Below are positions 16,603-27,000 of a stretch of 64,000 nucleotides of DNA, piece after piece. A program made the position numbers and the translations under genes. Below the pieces are notes generated by a model. It was not told the origin of the DNA and ran no database searches. It was given only the letters and a program-made list of their open reading frames with translations. Positions within the stretch are counted from its first letter, which is position 1; the number at the start of each line of letters is the position of its first letter. This DNA comes from Mangrovimonas spongiae (GTDB lineage Bacteria; Bacteroidota; Bacteroidia; Flavobacteriales; Flavobacteriaceae), in the NCBI RefSeq assembly GCF_003944795.1, contig NZ_RWBG01000003.1, positions 62,001 through 126,000 on the forward strand, written 5' to 3'.

Positions 16603-19314
16603 ATGAAAAAGCATTACTTCTATAGCTTTGTTTTTTTGAGTATGTTTTTAATGTCAGCAACTATGTTTTCCCAAAATTTGTTGTCAAACTCAAAATATCA
16701 AACAATAGTTGAAGACTATTTAAAGCAAAATAAAAATGAATTCAATCTTTTGGAAAACGATTTTAATGATATTATTATCGATAAAGAAGTTTTTTCTAAG
16801 AGTACCAAGCTTACCCACTTATATTTAAATCAGCGATATCAAGGGATAGAAATATTCAACGCTACGTCTAGTTTAGCAATTAAGGACAATAGTGTTTTTT
16901 ATTATGCGAATAATTTTGTGGCCAATGTTGCTAGTAAAATTAATTCAACATCGACACAATTATCAGCAGAAGAAGCCATTTTTCAAGTGGCATCTAAATT
17001 AAACTTAGGACGTGTTACAGGTTTAGAAAATCTAGAAAAAGAAGGTTTTAAATATTTGTTTTCTAAAGGAGGTATTTCTAAAAATGATATTCCTGTTAAA
17101 TTAGTTTTTTTCTTAAGTGAAGATAATAATTTAAAGCTATCTTGGGACTTAAGTATACACACTTTAGATGGGCAAGATTGGTGGAGTGTTAGAGTAGATG
17201 CTTTGTCGGGAGAGATTCTTGATAAAACAAATTGGATGATAAAATGCAAATTTGGTGAAGATCATACATCTCATAGGCATTATACTACGAATGATTTAGA
17301 AAACAAAACATCAACATTTAAGTTATTTAATGAAGAAAGCTTTATGGTTGATGGATCTCAATACAATGTTTTTGCGTTACCTGTTGAAAGCCCAAATCAC
17401 GGTGATAGATCAATAGTTTCTGAGCCGGCAGACCCAGTAGCATCTCCATATGGGTGGCATGATGTAAATGGTTTTCCAGGTGCAGATTTTACAATTACTA
17501 GAGGCAACAATGTATTGGCAAGAGAAGATGTTAATGGTAACGATGGTACTGGGTATTCATCTGATGGAACAAGTGCTTTAAATTTTGATTTTCCACTAAA
17601 TTTAAACCAAGAACCAATAGGATATCAAGATGCTTCTCTAACAAACTTATTTTATATTAATAATATGATGCATGATATCTGGTATCACTATGGTTTTGAT
17701 GAGGTTAGTGGTAACTTTCAACAGAAAAATTATAGTAATGAAGGCGCCGAAAATGACCAAGTTTTGGCTGATGGGCAAGATGGAAGCGCTTTAAATAATG
17801 CTAATTTTGGGACACCACCAGATGGGACTAATCCTTACATGCAAATGTTCTTATGGAGTGCGTCTTATGACCCAGAACCATTAACAATTAATACAGGAGC
17901 TTTAGCAGGAAGTTATTTGGCAGCCTATCCAGCTGAAGGAGCAGGAAATAATATAACTGGACCTTCTACAACTCCTGTGACTGCTGATTTAGTTTTAGTT
18001 AATGATGGCTCAACAGCACCAACAGAAGCCTGTAGTGCCCTTGTTAATTGGGGTCAAGTTAGTGGTAAAATTGCTGTTATTAAAAGAGGGAATTGTTCAT
18101 TTGTTGAAAAAATTCAATTTGCTCAAAATGCTGGAGCTGTAGGGGTAATAATGGTAAATCATAATAACCCAGACAACGACCCGAATTATACAGAGTATGT
18201 AAATATGGCAGGAGAATCTACTCCAGCATTTACCATACCTTCTATTTTTATTAATAATGCAAATGGCGAACCTATTATAGCAGCTTTGCAAAATGGGGAT
18301 GTAATTAATGCAACAATAGTTAATACTAGTATATATGAAAGAGATGGCAGCTTTGATAATGGTATTGTAGCTCATGAATATGGCCATGGAATTTCTAATA
18401 GGTTGACAGGTGGCGCTAATAATTCAGGGTGTTTAACTAATGATGAACAAATGGGTGAAGGATGGTCAGATTGGTTTGCTTTAATGGTAACTATGACATC
18501 AGATGATGTGGCTGAAGATTTAAGAGGTATTGCTACATATGCCGATGGTCAAACGGCCTCGGGAATAGGTATTCGTCCAGTACAGTATACAACAAATATG
18601 TCTGTAAATAACTATACTTATGGTGCTACAAACGACGATACAGTTATTGGAACAATAGGAGGAGAACCAGTAGGTTGGAATGAAATAGTCCATAACGTAG
18701 GTTTTGTTTGGGGAACTGTATTATGGGATTTAACATGGGCTTACATAGATAAATATGGTTTTGATTCAGATTTATACAACGGAACAGGAGGTAACAATAA
18801 AGTTATGCAAATAGTAATAGATGGTCTTAAGTTGCAACCATGCAGCCCTGGATTTGTTCAAGGTAGAGATGCTATTCTAGCGGCAGATATGGCTTTAACT
18901 GGAGGAGAAGACCAATGTTTAATTTGGGAAGTTTTTGCTAATAGAGGGCTAGGTGTTAATGCTTCTCAAGGGTTTCCTACTATCATGACAGATCAAGTGG
19001 AAGATTTTACCATGCCAGATGAAAATGATCCATCATTAGCTAATTGTACAACCTTAAGTGTTGGTGAGTTTAACCAAAGCAATTTTAAAATTTATCCAAA
19101 CCCAACAGATAATAATATTAACATAAAAGTTAATAAAAGCTTTGGTAATGTTAAGGTGACACTTTTCGATATTAATGGTAGAAAAGTGCTTTCTCAATCA
19201 GGGGAACTTAATAATATTATGACTTTAAATGTTAACAATGTTCAAACAGGAATTTATGTGTTGAATATTGAAGGAAATAATATTAGTATGAATCATAAGG
19301 TAATTATTAAGTAA
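16603..19314 (+). CDS. Secreted M36 (fungalysin-like) metallopeptidase with PA domain and T9SS sorting domain
   Basis: A 903-residue protein: signal peptide (about 1-23), FTP/PepSY-type propeptide (about 40-210), M36 catalytic domain with the zinc site HEYGH (591-595) and third ligand Glu619 in GEGWSDW, and a protease-associated (PA) insert at about 455-565 (GKIAVIKRGNCSFVEKIQFA). The end is a type A T9SS sorting domain (about 830-903; FKIYPNPTDNNINI, LFDINGRKVLS, GIYVLNIEG). The protein is thus exported by type IX secretion as a zymogen that degrades extracellular protein or peptide. It is a single gene with its own promoter and a strong terminator. Confidence 0.94.
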   Translation: MKKHYFYSFVFLSMFLMSATMFSQNLLSNSKYQTIVEDYLKQNKNEFNLLENDFNDIIIDKEVFSKSTKLTHLYLNQRYQGIEIFNATSSLAIKDNSVFYYANNFVANVASKINSTSTQLSAEEAIFQVASKLNLGRVTGLENLEKEGFKYLFSKGGISKNDIPVKLVFFLSEDNNLKLSWDLSIHTLDGQDWWSVRVDALSGEILDKTNWMIKCKFGEDHTSHRHYTTNDLENKTSTFKLFNEESFMVDGSQYNVFALPVESPNHGDRSIVSEPADPVASPYGWHDVNGFPGADFTITRGNNVLAREDVNGNDGTGYSSDGTSALNFDFPLNLNQEPIGYQDASLTNLFYINNMMHDIWYHYGFDEVSGNFQQKNYSNEGAENDQVLADGQDGSALNNANFGTPPDGTNPYMQMFLWSASYDPEPLTINTGALAGSYLAAYPAEGAGNNITGPSTTPVTADLVLVNDGSTAPTEACSALVNWGQVSGKIAVIKRGNCSFVEKIQFAQNAGAVGVIMVNHNNPDNDPNYTEYVNMAGESTPAFTIPSIFINNANGEPIIAALQNGDVINATIVNTSIYERDGSFDNGIVAHEYGHGISNRLTGGANNSGCLTNDEQMGEGWSDWFALMVTMTSDDVAEDLRGIATYADGQTASGIGIRPVQYTTNMSVNNYTYGATNDDTVIGTIGGEPVGWNEIVHNVGFVWGTVLWDLTWAYIDKYGFDSDLYNGTGGNNKVMQIVIDGLKLQPCSPGFVQGRDAILAADMALTGGEDQCLIWEVFANRGLGVNASQGFPTIMTDQVEDFTMPDENDPSLANCTTLSVGEFNQSNFKIYPNPTDNNINIKVNKSFGNVKVTLFDINGRKVLSQSGELNNIMTLNVNNVQTGIYVLNIEGNNISMNHKVIIK

Positions 19315-19340
19315 TTATTTCTTTAAAATTTGTTTCAAAA

Positions 19341-19366
19341 GGCAGCTGTTTTCAGCTGCCTTTTTT
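19341..19366 (+). terminator. Terminator of the M36 protease gene
   Basis: Perfect stem GGCAGCTG (19341-19348) / CAGCTGCC (19353-19360) with a T4 loop and a T6 tail. It ends only 12 bp before the tadA start, so tadA depends on read-through or on a promoter overlapping this hairpin. Confidence 0.88.
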
Positions 19367-19378
19367 ATTTTTACATTT

Positions 19379-19828
19379 ATGGAAAATCCGTTTAACGATG
19401 AATATTTTATGAAAAAAGCTCTTCAGGAGGCAGAAGTTGCTTTTGATAAAGGTGAAATCCCTGTAGGAGCAGTTATTGTTGTTAAAGATCGTATTATAGC
19501 AAGAGCTCATAATTTAACAGAAATGCTTAATGATGTTACTGCCCATGCTGAAATGCAAGCTATAACAGCTGCAGCCAATTTTTTAGGCGGAAAATATTTA
19601 AAAGATTGCACATTATATGTCACCTTAGAACCTTGCCAAATGTGTGCAGGAGCTTTGTATTGGAGTCAAATAAGTAAAATTGTTTATGGTGCAAGAGATG
19701 AACAGCGTGGTTGTATAAACTTAAATACAAAATTACATCCGAAAACTACAATAGAAGGCGGAGTCTTGGAAAGTGAAGCATCTCAACTTATGAAACAGTT
19801 TTTTATAGAAAAACGTAATTTAAATTAA
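19379..19828 (+). CDS. tadA: tRNA-adenosine deaminase / nucleoside deaminase
   Basis: A 149-residue cytidine-deaminase-fold protein. The zinc and catalytic residues are His56 and Glu58 (HAE) and Cys86/Cys89 (PCQMC). The length and the segment CAGALYWSQISKIVYGARDEQRGCINL match TadA, which converts A34 to inosine in tRNA-Arg(ACG). A guanine-deaminase-like relative is less likely. It follows the M36 gene on the same strand and is convergent with the cold-shock gene. Confidence 0.88.
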   Translation: MENPFNDEYFMKKALQEAEVAFDKGEIPVGAVIVVKDRIIARAHNLTEMLNDVTAHAEMQAITAAANFLGGKYLKDCTLYVTLEPCQMCAGALYWSQISKIVYGARDEQRGCINLNTKLHPKTTIEGGVLESEASQLMKQFFIEKRNLN

Positions 19829-19834
19829 AGCCAT

Positions 19835-19864
19835 AAAAAAACGCCCAACAAAATGTTGAGCGTT
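19835..19864 (-). terminator. Terminator of the cold-shock gene
   Basis: Stem AACGCcCAACA (19840-19850) / TGTTGaGCGTT (19854-19864) with one mismatch and a 3-nt loop. On the minus strand it is followed by six or seven T. It lies 23 bp past the csp stop. Confidence 0.7.
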
Positions 19865-19887
19865 GAAACTGTAATAAGATATATAGA

Positions 19888-20079
19888 TTAGATTACTTCC
19901 ACGTTGGCAGCAACCATTCCTTTTCTTCCTTCTTCTTCAGAGTACTCTACGTTATCTCCTTCACGTAACTCTACGCCATTAAGGTTAGAAACGTGAACAA
20001 AGATGTCCTTTCCTGTTTCGTCGTTGGTAATGAATCCGTAACCTTTCGATTCATTAAAAAATTTAACTGTTCCAGTCAT
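19888..20079 (-). CDS. Cold-shock domain protein
   Basis: A 63-residue single cold-shock domain with RNP1 (KGYGFIT) and RNP2 (DIFVHVS). It binds single-stranded nucleic acid and acts as an RNA chaperone. The N-terminus MTGTVKFFNESKGYGFI is the usual start. A short hairpin and a TACCTTTG box lie in the upstream region. Confidence 0.93.
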   Translation of the reverse strand: MTGTVKFFNESKGYGFITNDETGKDIFVHVSNLNGVELREGDNVEYSEEEGRKGMVAANVEVI

Positions 20080-20101
20080 AATAAAAAAAATATAAATAAT
20101 T

Positions 20102-20121
20102 AAAGCCCAAAGGTAGGCTTT
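20102..20121 (-). terminator. Short hairpin upstream of the cold-shock gene
   Basis: AAAGCC (20102-20107) / GGCTTT (20116-20121) with an 8-nt loop. On the minus strand it could end the clc/78-aa transcript. It overlaps a TACCTTTG -7 box (minus strand 20115-20108) for the cold-shock gene, so it may be either a weak terminator or part of the promoter region. Confidence 0.35.
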
Positions 20122-20170
20122 TAATTAATACGTAATGTAAAGAAATCGTTTTATTTTAATTTTCTGAAAA

Positions 20171-20407
20171 TCAGTATTTATGACGTTTTTGATTTTCACG
20201 CATTTTATCAATGTTTTCCTTGGTAATCATATAGTCTTTAATGTCTTTGTCTTTCCAACGATAGTAAGAGAATAAAGGGAAAACTACAAAGAATAAGCCT
20301 GCTACACCTAAGCCAATATATTTTGGGTTATCAACAATATAGCCAGTAACTATTCCAGTTAAGGAAACTAAAAATACTATTCCGGTTATAATTTTAATGA
20401 CTTTCAT
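20171..20407 (-). CDS. Small membrane protein following the CLC gene
   Basis: A 78-residue protein with two predicted membrane helices (about 4-24 and 30-50) and a charged C-terminal tail (DIKDYMITKENIDKMRENQKRHKY). No family recognised. Its ATG follows the CLC stop codon with no gap (TAAATG), so it is co-transcribed and probably translationally coupled with the CLC gene. Confidence 0.6.
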   Translation of the reverse strand: MKVIKIITGIVFLVSLTGIVTGYIVDNPKYIGLGVAGLFFVVFPLFSYYRWKDKDIKDYMITKENIDKMRENQKRHKY

Positions 20408-22189
20408 TTATGATGTAAAGTTAATTAATTCTCTGCGATAAGCTGTTAATAGTTTAGATTTCGATACAAAACCAAGATATTTTCCTTCTTTTATAACGGG
20501 TAAATTCCATGCACCAGAGTTTTGAAATTTCTTCATAACGCGATGCATGTTATCTTTTTCGTAAATAATGTAATCTGGTGGGTTGTGCATAAACGTTTCT
20601 ACCGAAGTGCAATTGTATAAGGTTTGGTCAAACATCACGTTTCTAATATCATCTAAAAGAATAATACCTACTAGCTGTTCTTCAGAATTAATAACGGGAA
20701 ACAGATTTCTGCTAGATTTTGCCACACCTTTATGCAACATATCTCCTAAAGTCATTTCCGGTGATAGTTTTATAAAACTGGTTTCAATAACATTATCAAT
20801 GTTCATTAATGTAAGGACACTTTTGTCTTTATCGTGCGTTAATAATGCGCCCTTTTCGGCCAATTCTCTAGTGTAAATAGTATATTCCATGGCATTTTTA
20901 GTGAGAATAAAGGACATGGATACAGTAATCATTAACGGAACAAAAAGCGCATAACCGCCAGTAACTTCAGCAATAAGAAAAATAGCCGTTAAGGGGGCGT
21001 GCAATACACCTGCGATTAATCCAGCCATGCCAACTAGCGTGAAATTAGCTTCTGAAACATGAAACCCAAACCCTATGTTGTTTATTATTTTGGCAACCAC
21101 ATTACCCAAAGCACTTCCCATAACCAAAGTAGGAATAATAATTCCACCTGTCCCGCCAGCAGCAAAAGTTGTGGTCATGGCTATCGCTTTAAAAACAGTA
21201 ATACCAAAAAGTAGCGTAATAACAACCCAAATATTGTCAATATAGTCATCAAAAGGCGTTTTTCCCAATGCCGATAGATGATCGCCAGCAAGCAAGTTGT
21301 TTATGAATCCAAAACCTTCACCATATAGCGGCGGAATAAAATATAACATGATCCCTATGGCCAAACCACCAAAAATCAAACGCTGTTTGGATGTTTTAAA
21401 CCGATTGAAAAACTTGAGAACAGCAAAATATATTTTTGAAAAATATATGGAGCCAAATGCTGTGCCAACACCTAAAATTAAATAAAATACCGTGTCTTTT
21501 AGCGCAAATGTATCGGTAACTTTAAAGTTGAATAATACCTCATTACCTAAAAAGAAATATGATGTTAATACTGATGACACTGATGCAATTAATAAAGGAA
21601 GTAACGATGCAAATGTAAGGTCTAAACTAAACACTTCGACAGCAAATACGATTGCTGCAATAGGCGATTTAAAAATAGAAGCAATGGCTCCAGCCGAAGC
21701 ACAAGCAATCAACAATGTACGTGTTTTTTTGTCTATATGGAAGAGGCGTGATAAATTGGAACTTAACGAAGCACCAGACACAATTGCTGGGCCAAGTAAT
21801 CCAACAGATCCACCAAAACCAACGGTTAAAGGAGCTGTAATTAATGGATAATAAATTTTCTTATAATTTAGAATGCCGCCTTTTTTTGATAGTGAAAATA
21901 ACACAGAAGGAATGGCATGTTCAATAGGACGTTTCGAAATATATTTTACAAATAAGAAAACCAATAATAGCCCAATAACTGGTAATATAAAATACAACTG
22001 GTTTTGCGAGAAAACAATACCTTTTTCTAAAAGCGCTTCAATACTAAAGGTGATGTTTTTTAGGGTCACAGAAACCAAACCAGCCAAAAGCCCTACAAGA
22101 ATACTTAGTAAAAAGACAAAGTTTTTTTGAGAGATATATTTATACCTCCAGATTAAAAACCGTTTTAAGTATGAATTGTTCTTTGGCAT
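20408..22189 (-). CDS. CLC-type chloride channel/transporter with tandem CBS domains
   Basis: A 593-residue protein: CLC membrane domain (about 20-440), then two CBS domains (about 455-590; VIETSFIKLSPEMTLGDMLHKG and TSVETFMHNPPDYIIYEKDN), which usually sense adenine nucleotides. CLC signatures are IEHAIPSV, GGSVGLLGP, SIFKSPIAAIVFAVEVF and AGLIAGVLHAPLTAIFLIAEVTG. In the GxEGP selectivity loop the gating glutamate is replaced by Leu132. The internal proton glutamate position (after FAVE) is Val. Both changes argue against coupled Cl-/H+ exchange and for passive or altered conduction. Ion selectivity cannot be read directly. Confidence 0.9.
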   Translation of the reverse strand: MPKNNSYLKRFLIWRYKYISQKNFVFLLSILVGLLAGLVSVTLKNITFSIEALLEKGIVFSQNQLYFILPVIGLLLVFLFVKYISKRPIEHAIPSVLFSLSKKGGILNYKKIYYPLITAPLTVGFGGSVGLLGPAIVSGASLSSNLSRLFHIDKKTRTLLIACASAGAIASIFKSPIAAIVFAVEVFSLDLTFASLLPLLIASVSSVLTSYFFLGNEVLFNFKVTDTFALKDTVFYLILGVGTAFGSIYFSKIYFAVLKFFNRFKTSKQRLIFGGLAIGIMLYFIPPLYGEGFGFINNLLAGDHLSALGKTPFDDYIDNIWVVITLLFGITVFKAIAMTTTFAAGGTGGIIIPTLVMGSALGNVVAKIINNIGFGFHVSEANFTLVGMAGLIAGVLHAPLTAIFLIAEVTGGYALFVPLMITVSMSFILTKNAMEYTIYTRELAEKGALLTHDKDKSVLTLMNIDNVIETSFIKLSPEMTLGDMLHKGVAKSSRNLFPVINSEEQLVGIILLDDIRNVMFDQTLYNCTSVETFMHNPPDYIIYEKDNMHRVMKKFQNSGAWNLPVIKEGKYLGFVSKSKLLTAYRRELINFTS

Positions 22190-22203
22190 AGATTAAATCT
22201 ACT

Positions 22204-22230
22204 AAAAAATCCTGCATTTAGCAGGATTTT
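22204..22230 (-). terminator. Terminator of aspS
   Basis: Perfect 10-bp stem AAAATCCTGC (22206-22215) / GCAGGATTTT (22221-22230), loop ATTTA. On the minus strand it ends in TTTTTT just past the aspS stop and before the CLC gene. Confidence 0.82.
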
Positions 22231-22236
22231 AATACT

Positions 22237-23991
22237 TTATGATTGTATATCTACTTTTAGATGAAGCTCGTTGAGTTGCTCATCATCAATTGGAGCAGGA
22301 GCGTCTATCATGATGTCTCTTCCGGCATTGTTTTTTGGGAAGGCAATAAAATCACGTATAGTTTCTTGGCCACCTAAAATAGCGACTAACCTATCCAAGC
22401 CAAAAGCAATTCCACCATGTGGTGGCGCGCCATACTCAAAAGCATCCATTAAGAAACCAAATTGTGCTTTGGCTTCTTCAGGAGTAAATCCTAAGTGGTC
22501 GAACATGATGGCTTGTGTGTCTTTATCAAAAATTCTAATGGAACCACCACCAATTTCGTTTCCGTTTAATACCAAATCATAAGCATTGGCTTTAACATCG
22601 CCAGGGGTTGTGTTTAGCAATTCTAATTGTCCTGGTTTAGGAGATGTAAATGGATGGTGCATGGCATGGTAGCGTTGGGTATCTTCGTCCCATTCTAATA
22701 ATGGGAAATCAACAACCCAAAGTGGTGCAAACTCATTGGCTTTACGTAAGCCTAAACGCTCTGCTAGCTCCATGCGTAACGCACTTAATTGCGCTCTCAC
22801 TTTATTTTTATCGCCAGAAAGCACACAAATTAAATCGCCAGCTTTGGCTCCTGTAGCTTCGGCCCATTTAGCTAAATCATCTTGGTCGTAAAATTTATCT
22901 ACCGACGATTTAAAGCTGCCATCGTCGTTACAACGGCAATAAACCATACCTAAAGCACCAACTTGAGGGCGTTTTACCCAATTAATGAGTTTGTCTATTT
23001 CTTTTCTTGAATAAGAGTTTCCTCCAGGAACAGCGATTCCAACAACCAATTCGGCTGAATTAAATACGTTGAAGTCTTTGTGTTGAGCCACAGCATTCAA
23101 TTCGCCAAACTCCATCCCAAAACGAATATCTGGTTTGTCGTTACCATACTTGCGCATAGCGTCGTCATAAGTCATTCTTGGAAATTCAGCAACGTCAACC
23201 CCATTAATTTCTTTAAGTAAATGGCGTGTTAAGCCTTCAAAAGTATTTAAAATGTCTTCTTGCTCTACAAATGCCATTTCACAGTCTATTTGTGTGAATT
23301 CTGGTTGTCTGTCGGCACGTAAATCTTCATCTCTAAAACATTTTACTATTTGGAAGTATTTATCCATGCCACCAACCATAAGCAGTTGTTTAAAAGTTTG
23401 TGGCGATTGTGGAAGCGCATAAAACTGGCCTTCGTTCATACGGCTTGGTACCACAAAATCTCTAGCGCCTTCTGGTGTAGATTTGATAAGGTAAGGCGTT
23501 TCTACTTCAATAAAATCTTCTGAAGATAAGTAACGTCTTACTTCTTGGGCTACTTTATGTCTAAAAACTAAACTGTTTTTTACAGGATTACGACGAATAT
23601 CTAAATAACGATACTTCATACGTAATTCGTCACCACCATCGGTATCATCTTCAATAGTAAAAGGTGGTAGTTTGGCTTCGTTTAAAATAGTAAGTTCTTT
23701 AACTAAAATTTCAATATCGCCTGTTGGAATATTAGGGTTTTTAGAAGCACGTTCAATAACGGTTCCCGTAACTTGAATAACAAATTCACGACCTAGTTTT
23801 TGTGCTTGCGCCATAATGGTTTTTGGCGTGCGCTCTTCATCAAAAATAAGTTGAGTAATGCCGTAGCGGTCGCGTAAATCTACCCAAACCATAAATCCTT
23901 TATCACGAACTTTTTGTACCCAACCAGATAGGGTAACTTCTGTATTTATATGTGATGCTCTTAATTCACCACAGGTATGACTTCTGTACAT
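22237..23991 (-). CDS. aspS: Aspartyl-tRNA synthetase
   Basis: A 584-residue class IIb synthetase with the N-terminal OB-fold anticodon-binding domain ([23 protein letters not shown]), motif 2 ([21 protein letters not shown]), the bacterial GAD insertion (about 290-420) and motif 3 ([16 protein letters not shown]). It charges tRNA-Asp in the cytoplasm. Length fits the bacterial family. Single gene followed by a terminator. Confidence 0.97.
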   Translation of the reverse strand: MYRSHTCGELRASHINTEVTLSGWVQKVRDKGFMVWVDLRDRYGITQLIFDEERTPKTIMAQAQKLGREFVIQVTGTVIERASKNPNIPTGDIEILVKELTILNEAKLPPFTIEDDTDGGDELRMKYRYLDIRRNPVKNSLVFRHKVAQEVRRYLSSEDFIEVETPYLIKSTPEGARDFVVPSRMNEGQFYALPQSPQTFKQLLMVGGMDKYFQIVKCFRDEDLRADRQPEFTQIDCEMAFVEQEDILNTFEGLTRHLLKEINGVDVAEFPRMTYDDAMRKYGNDKPDIRFGMEFGELNAVAQHKDFNVFNSAELVVGIAVPGGNSYSRKEIDKLINWVKRPQVGALGMVYCRCNDDGSFKSSVDKFYDQDDLAKWAEATGAKAGDLICVLSGDKNKVRAQLSALRMELAERLGLRKANEFAPLWVVDFPLLEWDEDTQRYHAMHHPFTSPKPGQLELLNTTPGDVKANAYDLVLNGNEIGGGSIRIFDKDTQAIMFDHLGFTPEEAKAQFGFLMDAFEYGAPPHGGIAFGLDRLVAILGGQETIRDFIAFPKNNAGRDIMIDAPAPIDDEQLNELHLKVDIQS

Positions 23992-24040
23992 AGTTTTATT
24001 TTATGATGTGCAAATTTAAGGAAGTTAAATGATTATCAAA

Positions 24041-24070
24041 TAAAAAAGCCTTGGCAATTACCAAGGCTTT
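24041..24070 (-). terminator. Terminator of the RND efflux operon
   Basis: Perfect 10-bp stem AAAGCCTTGG (24045-24054) / CCAAGGCTTT (24061-24070) with loop CAATTA and a T-tract on the minus strand. It lies 27 bp past the pump stop codon. Confidence 0.87.
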
Positions 24071-24096
24071 TTCGCTATTAATCAAACTACTCTAAA

Positions 24097-27000
24097 CTAA
24101 CTTAGAGAAGTACTTTCATCTAATTCTTCAACAACTGAAGTTGTTTTTCGTCTTAACCACATTTTAAATTTAGTAACTAAGAAGAATAATACGGGAACAA
24201 TTATTAAGGTTAAGAAGGTGGCAATTAATAAGCCGTAGATTACTGTCCATGCTAATGGTCCCCAAAAGACAACGTTATCTCCACCCATATAAACATGGGC
24301 ATCAAATTCTTTAAATAATGTAAAGAAATTAATATTTAATCCAATAGCTAATGGTACTAATCCTAGAATTGTTGTAATGGCTGTTAATAATACTGGGCGT
24401 AAACGTGCTTTACCTGCTTGGACAATACTTTCAAATAGGTCGCTTTCTTTTAGGTAATCGTTATCCTCTAAGTTTAAATTGACTTTTTTACGATCAATTA
24501 GTAATTGCGCATAATCTAGAAGGACAACACCATTGTTTACCACAACGCCAGCAAGCGAAATAATACCTACCATAGTCATCATAATAACAAAGGCACTTCC
24601 TGTAATTACAATACCGCCAAATACGCCTATTAAACTTAAGAAAATGGCTAACATAATAATAGCTGGTTTAGAAATGGAATTGAATTGGAAGATTAAAATG
24701 AAGAAAATTAATCCTAATCCTGTAAAAAATGCCCCCATTAAAAAAGCCATTTGTTTGTTTTGCTCTTCAATTTGTCCTGTATAGTCAACTTTTATGTTTT
24801 TAGGCATATTGGTATAACCCAACATTTCATTTTGAATTTGATTTACCACAGCACCAGCATCGGTATGACCAGGAGCTAATGCAGAGTATACGGTAACAAC
24901 ACGTTTGGTATCTTTATGTTTAATGGCACTAAAACCAGAAGTGTTTTCGGCATGAGCAATGGCAGAAACAGGAATCTCTTTTATTTGCCCGCTAGCCATA
25001 TCTCTAAAAGTGATTTTTTGATTAAATAAAGCACTTTTGTTATAGCGGTTATCTTCGTTAAATCTTACATAAATATCATAATCATCGCCACCTTTTTTGT
25101 AAATACCAGCTTTCGATCCGAAAATAGAATTACGTAATTGTTGCCCAACTTGAGAAGCACTAACGCCAAGTTCTCCAGCCTTTTCACGATCAACAACAAC
25201 GCGCATAACAGGTTTGTCTTTATTAACATCTATTTTAAGTTCATCAATGCCAGCAATGTTTTTGCTGTTGATAAACTCCCGCATATTTTCGGCTGTGTTG
25301 ATAAGCTCGTTGTAATCATCGCCTTCAAGCTCAATATTAATTGGAGAGCCTGCAGGTGGTCCAGCGGCATCTTTTTCAACTGAAATTAAAACACCAGGGT
25401 AAATCCCCACAAGTGCTTTTTGTACTTTCTTTAATAGGTCTTTACTATCTTCTCCACGACGATATTTGTACTCGCGCATGGATGCTGTAATTTTGGCTTT
25501 GTGAGGCATTTCGGCAGCCGATCCCATATCGGTCTGTGGGTTGCCAGCACCTTCACCAACTTGCGATACAGCACTTTCTACCATAACGTTATAGTTACCA
25601 TCTTTATATTGCTCGTCATCCAAGACATCAAAAACAATCTTTTCAATTTCTTTAGTAATGGCATTGGTTTTTTCAATGGCAGTACCTTCAGGATATTCTA
25701 TATAAACAATAATTTGATTAGGGTTGTTATCTGGGAAAAACTCTACTTTGGTACGTTGAGATTGTAGTGAGGCGCCAAACGCTATGAATGATACAATAAG
25801 TAAAACAAAGGTTCCAATACTAAAAGCGTAGGGACGCCAGCCTGTTAATGCAAATCGTAATTGTCTTTCATACCAATTTTCTAATATTACTAAGAATTTG
25901 GTTTGAAATATATTGGCCCATTTGCGTAAAAATAAACGGTATACCCAAAGCATAATAGCCGTAAATACCATTAACGATCCAAGGGCACGATATTTGCCTG
26001 CAATAAAGTAAACAATAAGCCCCAAAATAGCCATGACGCTTGTTGTAATAATGATACGTTTTAGAGGCATATCTTTGTCTTCAACACTCATAAATTGAGA
26101 GACTAATACCGAGTTGAAGAAAATAGCAACAAATAAAGAAGACCCTAATACAATGGATAAGGTTTGTGGTAAAATCATCATAAACTCTCCCATGATACCT
26201 GGCCATAGCCCTAATGGAATAAATGCTGCTACAGTTGTTGCAGTTGAAATAATAATAGGAAAGGCAATTTCACCAATTCCTTTTTTGGCGGCTTGAATGC
26301 GGCTCATACCTTCTTCATCCATTAAGCGATAAACGTTTTCAACAACTACAATACCGTTATCAACTAACATACCTAGCCCCATAATTAAACCAAACAGTAC
26401 CATGGTATTTAAGGTAATGCCAAACATATTTAAAATCATAAGCGACATAAACATGGACATGGGAATAGCAAATCCTACAAAAATGGCGTTTTTAAATCCT
26501 AAGAAGAACATTAGTACGGTAACAACTAGGATAACACCAAAAATGATGTTGTTTACTAAGTCGTCTACTTGACCAATAGTTACTGAAGATTGGTCGTTTG
26601 TAATGGTAACATCTAAGTCTTGAGGGAATTCGTTGTCTATTGCTTCTTTTACAATAGTATGAATTTGCTCTGCAGCATGGACCATGTTTTTACCAGCACG
26701 CTTTTTAACGTCTAGCATAACAACGGGATGACCATACTCTCTAGCATAGGTGGTTTTATCTTCTTCCTGAAAACGCACAGTAGCAACATCTTTTAAGTAG
26801 ATAGGATTGTCGTTTTCAGATTTTACAACAAAGTTTTCAAGTTCTGAAGGTGATTCTATTTCACCTAAAATACGAATGGTTCTACGTTGTCCGCTGGCTT
26901 TAATATTTCCAGCCGACATGGTTACGTTGCCGCCATTTATGGCATTTATAATATCGCTAAAAGTTACTTTTGCAGCTGTCATTTTATAAATATCAACAGC

